Below are positions 1 to 7,432 of a stretch of DNA of 64,000 nucleotides, piece after piece. Below the pieces are notes generated by a model. It saw nothing but the letters and a program-made list of their open reading frames with translations. It was not told the DNA's origin and did no database searches. The position numbers and the translations under genes are program-made. Where the stretch lies: contig JAVHJL010000001.1 in the NCBI GenBank assembly GCA_036971715.1, positions 5,084,001-5,148,000 of the forward strand, in the 5' to 3' direction. Within the stretch, counting starts at the first letter, position 1. Each line of letters starts with the position of its first letter. This DNA comes from Arthrobotrys musiformis (taxonomy: Eukaryota > Ascomycota > Orbiliomycetes > Orbiliales > Orbiliaceae).

Positions 1-54
1 GGATTACAATTTATTGTGCCAGAGAACAGAATAGCAGTCTGAAGCCGATGTAAC

Positions 55-321
55 TTAACCCCGAGCCTCGTTTCTCGCCTGTAGGGCATTCTGGCGGGAT
101 AGTTCTGCAAAAGCCAGGCGTGGGTGCGCGCGGTGTAATGGTCGTCGTTCGCTCGCTTCCCGAAGAACCCTTTTCCTTCGCATCAAAAAATCCCATATCG
201 AGGACGGCGTGTCATCTTCGACGGTTTCTGAAGGTGGTAAACTTGATTTGCATGGCATTTTAGAGTGGTAGCAGCCGACTGGCTTGGCAAGATGGGTGAT
301 TAATAAGTGGCGTTTCCGCAA
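55..321 (-). CDS. MPCK-family small ORF, copy A
   Basis: Function unknown. The open frame is 88 codons, but relatedness to the next two copies starts at an internal ATG at 258 giving MPCK, so a 67-residue product is more likely. The core reads PPSETVEDDTPSSIWDFLMR followed by a basic stretch, matching copies B and C (PP-E-x-DETPREIWDWL-x-R). After the core it diverges into an Arg-rich tail. There is no signal peptide or membrane segment. It is the most downstream and most diverged of three same-strand copies whose MPCK starts are 328 and 355 bp apart. It may be a complete small gene, a first exon, or a decaying copy. Seen: the shared motif. Inferred: that it is translated. Confidence 0.4.
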   Translation of the reverse strand: MRKRHLLITHLAKPVGCYHSKMPCKSSLPPSETVEDDTPSSIWDFLMRRKRVLREASERRPLHRAHPRLAFAELSRQNALQARNEARG

Positions 322-388
322 GTCTTTCGATTTCGAGGAAACGCAAAAAGGAGGGTCGAGAAATGATAAAAGGTAAAAGAAATATGAA

Positions 389-586
389 TTATCGCAGGCT
401 CCAAAGAATCATTCGATGCTGATAGGATCTTCTTTCCCTGATCTTGAACTCGAGTGCAAATTCTGTCTGATACGGTCCACAAGCGTTGCGGACTGCTCGT
501 CGGTTTCGCATCAACCAATCCCAAATTTCGCGCGGGGTTTCGTCTGTTGCAACTTCCGGGGGGAAAAGCGTTGCTTTACAGGGCAT
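389..586 (-). CDS. MPCK-family small ORF, copy B
   Basis: Predicted 65-residue protein of unknown function. The frame opens exactly at ATG for MPCKAT, with an in-frame TGA six codons upstream, so this start is well defined. The core DETPREIWDWLMR is nearly identical to copy C at protein level, although six of its eleven DETPREIWDWL codons differ from copy C, all at third positions. That indicates past selection on the protein. The C-terminal half keeps a Y-x-x-R-M-x-x-W spacing also seen in copy C, then ends early at WSLR. Copy B may therefore be a truncated version of C. A 25-base poly(A) tract (minus sense) belonging to the end of copy C lies 40 bp upstream of its start. Confidence 0.45.
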   Translation of the reverse strand: MPCKATLFPPEVATDETPREIWDWLMRNRRAVRNACGPYQTEFALEFKIRERRSYQHRMILWSLR

Positions 587-626
587 CTGGTGACTCCCTT
601 CTCAAAGGCAAAGCCGGCCAATGCAG

Positions 627-651
627 TTTTTTTTTTTTTTTTTTTTTTTTT
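627..651 (-). repeat. Poly(A) tract after copy C (T25 on + strand)
   Basis: An uninterrupted run of 25 T on the plus strand, i.e. A25 in the sense of copy C, starting five bases after its stop codon. It separates copies C and B. Confidence 0.9.
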
Positions 652-656
652 CTTTC

Positions 657-980
657 TCAAGGGACGGAAGGGTTCTCGGGCGTTTTTTGCTGTGAAATTC
701 GCCTTCTTTCGAGCTCGATCCTTGCTTCTTCCAGTTCTTCTTGCTCGTCTTCCCACCGGTTCATGCGTGTTTCGTAACCGATGCTCTCGATTACACCAGC
801 GCCCCACGAATTGAATGACTGCGGGCTCAATTCGCTTTCGTCGCGAATCTCCTTTCGTTTACGCAATAACCAGTCCCAGATTTCCCGTGGAGTTTCGTCT
901 CTGGCTATTTCAGCAGGCGGAATGGTTGCTTTGCAAGGCATCGCAGGCGGTTTTGAAGGTTTAAGGAAGCGGGGTAGCAT
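657..980 (-). CDS. MPCK-family small ORF, copy C (longest)
   Basis: Predicted 107 residues from the first ATG, or 94 from the internal MPCK start at 941, which I prefer because copies A, B and D also begin there. It has the fullest version of the family: MPCKAT, a PP-AEIAR linker, the DETPREIWDWLLRKRKEIRD core, a variable middle, then an acidic/basic helical stretch (DEQEELEEARIELERRR) that could form a short coiled coil. The stop codon is followed after five bases by a 25-base A tract in the sense direction, leaving almost no 3' UTR. Such a tail suggests a retroposed copy, or a replication-slippage artefact. The family is not one I recognise. Confidence 0.5.
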   Translation of the reverse strand: MLPRFLKPSKPPAMPCKATIPPAEIARDETPREIWDWLLRKRKEIRDESELSPQSFNSWGAGVIESIGYETRMNRWEDEQEELEEARIELERRRISQQKTPENPSVP

Positions 981-1891
981 CTTCTAGCAGGAAGGTTTCG
1001 CATGGGGGCTCTCGAAAGGGGAAAACGCGTTGTTTAGTCCGTTGGCCCCTCGGACCTTTTGAACGGGGCACACAAAAGAATGAAGGGCCATGTTGAGAGG
1101 AGTCGGTCGCACTGAGTCTGACGCTCTGTGGTACCTACGGACACTGCAGTGGCTGGGTGTCTGCACAAGTATCCGAAGGAAGATACGTCCAGGGAGCGGC
1201 TTCGACGGCAGACTGCACTGATGATATCCCGTAGTGACGTCGGCAAGCTATAGACGATGGCCACCAGATAAGTACCCCCGGCTGCGAGGAGTCCGAAGCT
1301 TCGAGATATATCGATAAAGAACAAGGCTAAAAAAAAAAAAAAAAAAAAAAGCTTAAACTTCAACAAAGGAGAGATTCAAATATTCCGCCTGCTGCGGACC
1401 CCTTCAATACCTTCCATATATTGCCAGCCATCTCCTGAAGAGTGTGACCTCAACGTGATAGCTTATCTCCGGGTCAAATGCAGACGATGTTCCACGATCA
1501 CGACTGCGCCGGAATTGTCTAAGTAGATTCCAAACAGTCCTCGGTGTTTGTGGTTGAACAAACTTGAGAGGCAAGATAGTCGGTTTACAGTGCGGTTCTT
1601 GGGGCTGAGTCCAGCTCTGGAACTTGCCGGCCGGTTAAGCCTTTGAGTTTTTGTTGTCCGCAACAGGACCCTGAACTTCGACTCGAATGGGAGCCAATTG
1701 GCTTCTTTCCAACTCGTTCACATAGACGGTGTCTTGCAAGATTTTTCTGTTTCCGTCCACGCCAAGTTTCTTTCTAATATCGGGGCGGTGGCCGACGAGG
1801 CCAATATAGCAGCGACATCTCTTAAACGGCCCTGTGAATCCCCTTAACTTGACATCCTTTTCTTTCTTCTGGCGATTTGCATTACTTTCTT

Positions 1892-1894
<3 letters not shown>
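981..1894. other. Spacer between MPCK copies C and D
   Basis: About 0.9 kb with no supportable gene. It holds the A22 tract and two weak minus-strand frames: one encoding a Phe run from that tract, the other without recognisable features. Confidence 0.5.
1329..1350 (+). repeat. A22 homopolymer
   Basis: A run of 22 A on the plus strand. Minus-strand frames read through it as poly-Phe. No convincing ORF precedes it on the plus strand. Confidence 0.9.

Positions 1895-1935
<41 letters not shown>
1895..1935 (-). repeat. Poly(A) tract after copy D (T41 on + strand)
   Basis: The longest homopolymer in the window: 41 T on the plus strand, which is A41 in the sense of ORF D, beginning 11 bases after its stop. 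Confidence 0.9.
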
Positions 1936-1940
<5 letters not shown>

Positions 1941-1946
1941 AGGGTT

Positions 1947-2162
1947 CTAGTCGCAATTGAGGGCACATTCCTCTACAATCCGCAGGTAAAACCAGGATAT
2001 TTCCCTTTGCCAATCTCGCCTGTAAACCCGAAGGGTTTGAACCAACTGCAGCTTCCGAGTCTGCGCCGCGTGGTCCAGGACCACATCGGCGCTTAAGTTC
2101 AGTTCTTCGTTTTTACAAGGCATTGGAGCTAGCAACCGCCTTCTCCCCTCTCTTAATCTCAA
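1947..2162 (-). CDS. MPCK-start small ORF, copy D (distant)
   Basis: An ORF of 71 codons, or 58 from its internal MPCK at 2123. Beyond MPCK it does not align well with copies A-C. A fragment REISWFYLR is faintly reminiscent of the PREIWDWLLR core, and the product is short and basic/hydrophobic. The same strand, the same first four residues and the same layout (stop codon, about ten bases, then a long A tract) suggest a common origin with copy C, but this is weaker evidence than the A-B-C relationship. It may not be translated. Confidence 0.3.
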   Translation of the reverse strand: MRLREGRRRLLAPMPCKNEELNLSADVVLDHAAQTRKLQLVQTLRVYRRDWQREISWFYLRIVEECALNCD

Positions 2163-2864
2163 AATCCAATTTATAGAAAGAGTGTGCAGCGCAAGAGGGT
2201 GTGTAGATGTGCGGGTGAAGGTTGACGTTAGAGCTGAATTAATGAACCAAAGTTAATATAATACGAGTATACAGGACACACAAATATCTGGTGGCCCTTC
2301 TCACAAGATCTTAAGATCATAGCAATATAATGTGATCATAGCTCAACAGCCGGTCATTTTTGATAATCATTGTAGACGTCGAGATGCGAGGCAGTGCTTA
2401 TCATGCAAGCTCAATCTTGGCCCAACGAAAGATCGATACTACAATTTAATTGGTTAGGGCCTATTGGCGTCTAACATACTCAATTAAGCGCTTATTTATC
2501 AAGTGAAATTGAATGCAATTGTTAGGTAGGTAGGTATTATTAGTACATGAAGTTTTTAAAAAAAAAGGGTAGGGCTTTAAAGCAAAGTATATTAAGAATG
2601 AAATGCAGGAAGGTCCAACTACCGGTGTGTATGTGTATGTATCTAATATTCTCAAAGATGTCGCTATAACGCCAAACTTTCAAATGTGGAAAATGGGAAC
2701 CAAAATGATCCTGAGTTCAGGCCACGTTGGGAATTCGCTGATGATGTCGTTGTGTCTAGTAAATTTTTGAAATGCTCGTGGTTGCTTTTCTTGGCGTCAA
2801 GGAGTAGTATGCTTCAAAATATATCGTAAAGGAAATCGGCCGTCATCTAAGTCGTAATGTCATT
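2163..2864. other. AT-rich spacer
   Basis: No gene seen. It contains a short TAGG repeat near 2524-2537 and several near-palindromic AT-rich stretches, and probably includes the 3' region of the following minus-strand gene. Confidence 0.5.
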
Positions 2865-4254
2865 TCATATCATGCCGAAGCGGCGCATAATTCTCTGGCT
2901 ACATGCCAGCAAAGCGATTGTTGCGACGGTGAGTGGTATCGCGAAGGCCCAGTAAATCCAGAACTTATCCGAGAGTGACCAGCCGTCGTCGCCACCACTG
3001 TCAGAGCCACTTGCGCTTGTGCCATTATCTCCTCCATTGTTAAAGAAGCTCATGCTGAAAATTGCCTTTCGTGGAAGTTAGGAGGTGAAGCTTGGGGGGA
3101 GGCAGTCATAAAAGCTAAGAGCGGTAACTTACCGAGACGAATGTTGCAGGCAAGAATGCCGCCGTCAACGCCGCAATGACTTTCATAGCAGCAGAGTCCA
3201 CAGCCGCGACATGACTGTGGTATTGTGCAACAGTATTAAATGCCTGGTGTTTCGGTTAGCTATATGTAAAGGCTTTGTGTTGGGTCCAGACTGGGGCGTG
3301 AGGGGACCTACCAACTGAATTTCATTCTGGTGACGGGCTTGCATGGATTCTGAACGGCATTTGAAAGCGTGTATCATTGTATGGTAGAACATGAGATTGT
3401 CTCCTATTTGCCTCATGCACACCTTTTCCTCTTCCGGGGCATTTACTAACGAATTCAGGCGGTCTTTGTGCCGGAGCATCATCTGCTCTAGAACCTGCGT
3501 AGATACAATAAGGGTTTCGGTACTGTGAATGACGTGTCTAGCCGCTTCGTGAAGATGGTTATAATCGACAGCGGGCTTACGCGCTTTCGGTCGGGTCTGT
3601 GACGGATTTCGGATGTTACTAGAAAGGCCCGAATCGATTCTCTCTTGGAGACCTGCCTTTTCCACCGTCCTAACGACATCCCGGATTTTCCAAATTGATT
3701 TGTCGTATAAGTTGACAATTCCTCTCACCGCGATTTGATGAAAAGCGTATGGCTCAACGACGAAGTGATCCCTCGATGTTGTGTCCAACGATTTTCGCAT
3801 GCTTTTGACTAGGTCGTCAGGGCAGTCCAAACATAGCATGCACTTGCGACCGGATTTTTTCCAAGTTGTAAAGAATCCCAATTTGTCCCAGTCGTAATCG
3901 TATTCGTTTGGAAATTTCTTGCCGGGAACTTCAAAAATTTGCTTTACAAGGAAGCGAAACCATGTATCTGTGCCGAAGACAATATCTTAGTATGTTGATG
4001 CGGCAAAAGGTGTCTTTGGTACGAGGTACAAGATACGTTCAAGCGTGTATCTTACCATGGCGATCCATGTCTGAGTCCCTGCCGTCGCTACAGCCGTAAT
4101 AGCCGTTCGATTCCCAATGAACCTTCGACCATATGTCATTAGGCATTCCGTAGAAGCCCTGAAGCATGTGGTGGAGAGACATCGAGGTCGATTGGTTCCC
4201 TTGTAGGCTCTCAGACTGTGCAAATCTAATCCCTCCGTTAGAAAATAGTTTCAT
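2865..4254 (-). CDS. CorA-like Mg2+ transporter-family membrane protein
   Basis: Four exons on the minus strand: 4254-4056, 3967-3312, 3243-3133 and 3065-2865, giving about 388 residues. All junctions are GT..AG and keep frame. Exon 2 carries the helical region typical of fungal CorA-like proteins (YDKSIWKIRDVVR, then a long helix with HEAARHVIHSTETL). Joining exons 3 and 4 rebuilds the hallmark first membrane helix, LTAAFLPATFVSAIFSMSFF, followed by a Gly/Ser/Asp-rich loop and a second helix (FWIYWAFAIPLTVATIALLA). The CorA GMN pore motif is absent; MSFF stands in its place, as I recall for many fungal members, so Mg2+ transport is uncertain. The first exon may be incomplete: an in-frame stop lies nine bases upstream of the ATG, but another short frame begins about 65 bp further upstream. 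Function inferred from family only. Confidence 0.65.
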
Positions 4255-5494
4255 GCGGTCCTATGGAACAGATATGTATCGACGTACATGAAAGAAGGTT
4301 CATCGGACACTGGAGACATTCGACTGTTAACCATGTGTACTGGGCTATATATACTTAGGTATATACGTACTAGAGCCGAGATAGCTCTCCAGAGTATCCT
4401 CCTTGGCTACCCATCCATCCTTGCCTACGAATTTTGACTTTGATTAGGACAAATATCTAGAATTATACCGGGGAAGGTATCACTTACTTCGTTCGTATAT
4501 TCTAACTTTGATAGACATGTTGCAGAAAACGTGTTGTTAGATCCTGATTGCAGAGTGGCCCAGCCTTCCAAGAAATCCGTGCCAACTAACCGCGGGACCT
4601 AATCGCGGGCCGGTTCGAACCTTCTTATACTGCGCCGGAGTGCCAACCCTTAGCCAACGTTGGATGAACGCGAACGGGAAGATTGCAGTCAACGGGACAT
4701 TGTTTACGGAGAAGGGGAAGAAGACTGGTCGATGGACGAGACTCAAATTAATACCGCGCGGTACGTACCGCGAGGGCTGACAGCGACAACGGGATTGGAA
4801 ATGTCGAAGCCTTGGCTGCGGCCAAAGTGAAGCTAGCCAGGGCACAGCGCTTCGAGCTGCATGAAATCGAACGAAAATAGCAACCGCCAGCTTGTCACAC
4901 GTGCACACACGATAACATCCAATCAGACGAAGTCAGAGGGAAATACGACTTGTTCGCGCCCTTCACGCCGCATCAGTGCAGACCAAACTCTCAAATTCAA
5001 TGACCTCCAGACTACAAATTCAAGTTGGCCGCCTGGCATCGAGGCTAACCAAACTCTGTGCGCTGAGAAAAGACTCTATTCTAGGTGTCACTGTATTGAT
5101 CCAAGTGTGGCACACAGAGGCTTTCTTGTTTCGAGACTGTGGCACACTCAGTTTGGTTACGAGAATGTGTGGCACATGCGCCGGCACTCAATGCAATTTC
5201 CAACACACAACACCACCACGATATCCTTAAACTCAGAATGCAATGACGCTCTCATCCTTTGCTGTCCATCTGGGCTGGGATCGTAGATGTATAAATATGC
5301 CGAAGCTTCCACCGGTAAGTGATTGAATAAAAAACCATACCCAACGCTCAGAACCAATATTACATACACCTTAATCTACATACAATATATATTATACAAT
5401 CATATCTTTTCCTGTTGATCTCAGGATCCTGCAACCTTCTCAATCTTAATTACACAAAATCCTCCCGAGCCATCTATAGACGGGCGAATATCAA
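4255..5494. other. Intergenic, divergent promoters
   Basis: About 1.2 kb between the minus-strand CorA-like gene and the plus-strand PNP-domain gene. Several frames of 60-140 codons exist on both strands but none shows a motif or consistent composition. I regard it as promoter and spacer sequence. Confidence 0.5.
5288..5297 (+). promoter_or_regulatory. Possible TATA box of the PNP-domain gene
   Basis: TATAAATATG lies about 205 bp before the first ATG of the downstream gene. It is close to the TATAWAW consensus. There is no direct evidence for the transcription start. Confidence 0.35.
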
Positions 5495-7003
5495 TTGATC
5501 AAAATGGGAATCAAAGCTAAAACGGACTACACCGTAGGTTGGATATGCGCTCTGGAGCGCGAACGGGACGCTTCCGTATTAGTTCTCGATGAAGTCCACA
5601 GTTATGACGGCCACCCCCAGGCACGCACGCCGGGTGAAAGCCGGGACCCTCAACATCCCGCTCGTCCATATGTCCTCGGCCGTGTAGGCAGACACAACGT
5701 TGTCATCGCTACGCTGCCTGTTGGCCGAATGGGGAATGTTGCCGCCGCGACCACCACAACCTATCTAGTCAACGACTTTCCGTCAATACGGTTTGCGCTG
5801 ATGGTAGGAATTGCCGGGGCGATCCCCAACAAACTGTGGGGCGGAGATGTCAGGGTGGGCGATGTTGTTGTGGGTTTCCCAGATCAAGAATACGTCGCGG
5901 GCATTGCCCAATGGTTTTACAGATACACCCCCGGGCCCTGGGCCCCCATGGAGGAGTATGACAAGAAATCTGAACACCACCGACCCTTGGGTCTGAACCC
6001 CGTACCCAAGAATCTCGAGAATGCAATCCTCGGCCTCCAAAAACAACACACCAAGGCCGGGAGCCAAATTCCAGACTTTATTGCACAAGCCCAAAGGAAA
6101 CATATCTCAAACCGTGGGGACCCAAATACCTATCGCCGCCCCCAAGCCGACAATTTGTATAAAGCAACTTACAGCCACCAAGATCCGAATAGCATGACCT
6201 GTGATCCCTGTGACCCTCGAATGAGGGTAGATAGGCCCCTACGCGGAAGCAATGATCCTTACGTCCATCACAAAATCATAGCAAGCGCCGATATCCTCGT
6301 CAAAGACCCAGTCACACGCATCTACATCGAGCGCGACACGAGGGCAAAATGTATCGAGATGGAAAGTCTCGGAACGTCAACAGCTTTTGGGTGTCTCACT
6401 ATAAGGGGTTTGTGTGACTATGCTGACTCCCATAAGAACAAAATATGGCAGGACTATGCATCTCTAGCAGCGGCTGCCTACGCTAAGGAGTTGCTCGAGT
6501 TTGTATCAGTGCAAGAGGCGAAGGCGACGGGCTCTCCGCCGCTAGGTGGGCCGAAAGGCCGAGTCTCCCATGTCAATTATGATCCAGCTCAAGGGTCGTC
6601 ACAGGGTTCTGGTCGGCACCCTGCGAGCGATAGCAGCCGATACACTGGGGGAGGAACCAGTCAGTATCCTGGGGGAGGGAGCAGTCAGTATCCTGGGGGT
6701 GGGAGCAGCAGTCGACCCTCTGGGAGCGAAAGCGGCCGATACCCTGGGGGAGGAACTAGTCAGTATCCTGCGGGAGGAACCAGTCAGTATCCTGCGGGAG
6801 GAACCAGTCAGTATCCTGCGGGAGGAACCAGTCAGTATTCTGCGGGAGGAACCAGTCAGTATTATGGGGGAGGAACCAGCCAGTATCCTGGGGGTGGGAG
6901 CAGCAGTCGACCCTCTGGGAGCGAAAGCAGCCGACCCTCTGGGAACGCGAGCAGTCGACTTTCTGGGAAAGAGACCGATCGGAAGTGGAAATTGTTTAAG
7001 TAG
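5495..7003 (+). CDS. PNP/UDP phosphorylase-domain protein with C-terminal octapeptide repeats
   Basis: An intronless 502-residue protein. Residues about 13-345 match the fungal purine-nucleoside/uridine phosphorylase-like module that usually forms the N-terminus of NACHT or NB-ARC NLR-like proteins: YTVGWICALERE, LGRVGRHNVVIATLPVGRMG, LMVGIAGAIP, VRVGDVVVGFP, KCIEMES and RGLCDYADSHKNKIWQDYA. The EMES acid and the final DYADSHKNK block, which form the nucleoside pocket region, are intact. No nucleotide-binding or repeat sensor domain follows. Instead residues about 370-485 are Gly/Ser/Gln/Tyr repeats of the form (G/A)GG(T/S)SQYP interleaved with SSRPSGSES blocks, ending in a basic KWKLFK. It could be a phosphorylase-only NLR relative or a truncated NLR. 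A second ATG three codons in (MGIKAK) is an equally good start. Confidence 0.75.
   Translation: MIKMGIKAKTDYTVGWICALERERDASVLVLDEVHSYDGHPQARTPGESRDPQHPARPYVLGRVGRHNVVIATLPVGRMGNVAAATTTTYLVNDFPSIRFALMVGIAGAIPNKLWGGDVRVGDVVVGFPDQEYVAGIAQWFYRYTPGPWAPMEEYDKKSEHHRPLGLNPVPKNLENAILGLQKQHTKAGSQIPDFIAQAQRKHISNRGDPNTYRRPQADNLYKATYSHQDPNSMTCDPCDPRMRVDRPLRGSNDPYVHHKIIASADILVKDPVTRIYIERDTRAKCIEMESLGTSTAFGCLTIRGLCDYADSHKNKIWQDYASLAAAAYAKELLEFVSVQEAKATGSPPLGGPKGRVSHVNYDPAQGSSQGSGRHPASDSSRYTGGGTSQYPGGGSSQYPGGGSSSRPSGSESGRYPGGGTSQYPAGGTSQYPAGGTSQYPAGGTSQYSAGGTSQYYGGGTSQYPGGGSSSRPSGSESSRPSGNASSRLSGKETDRKWKLFK
6637..6966 (+). repeat. 24-bp tandem repeats encoding (G/A)GG(T/S)SQYP
   Basis: Imperfect 24-bp units inside the preceding gene. 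Six lie in a row around 6745-6890, and the array is flanked by a twice-used block encoding GGGSSSRPSGSES. The unit length is a multiple of three, so all three frames stay open through the array; this creates a spurious frame encoding EEPVSILR repeats. Confidence 0.85.
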
Positions 7004-7432
7004 TTAATTTGATTATTGTTTGTCTGTCAAGTTAGGTAACAGCTCATGTACAACCGCCCCTCCATGTATTTTTGTTTTAAGTTAGTCATTTAAGTCCTTT
7101 ATTTACAAATGTATGCAAGCATATATCTAGGTATATATACCTGGACAACTAATATAACATGATTCAGTACCTCTTTCTAAATCTGAATTCACAAATGTGT
7201 GGGATAGTGCCCGTGTGATGAAGCACATCCACCCTTCCCGCGAGGCGCCGCGGGGCAAAGTTACTTTGCAAGCTGGAAGCAGTTATTCATATATTTAATC
7301 ATGACATCGATCCTATAGCAATGAAAATTTTTGAACTACCTCTACATTTATCATAAATACATTCTCGCTCGTCAAGCAATATCCTAAAGTGAAAACAAAA
7401 ATAAAAGAATGTCAGATAATGGAAGCCTTTAG
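7004..7432. other. Convergent intergenic spacer
   Basis: Shared 3' region of two convergent genes. AT-rich, with no gene seen. Confidence 0.5.

Noticed and set aside
1034..1366. 110-codon minus frame with a hydrophobic start
   Set aside because: The hydrophobicity comes from the A22 homopolymer read as poly-Phe; the rest has no coding features.
4540..4635. tRNA-like B box (GGTTCGAACC) with an upstream TGGCCCAGCC
   Set aside because: The T-arm does not pair (GCCGG against CTTCT) and no acceptor stem can be drawn.
4861..5286. 141-codon plus frame upstream of the PNP-domain gene
   Set aside because: It overlaps another open frame of similar length, lacks motifs and ends just before the TATA-like site of the real gene.
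6546..7007. 153-codon frame with EEPVSILR repeats
   Set aside because: It is the +1 shadow of the 24-bp repeat array in the PNP-domain gene; repeat length divisible by three keeps all frames open.
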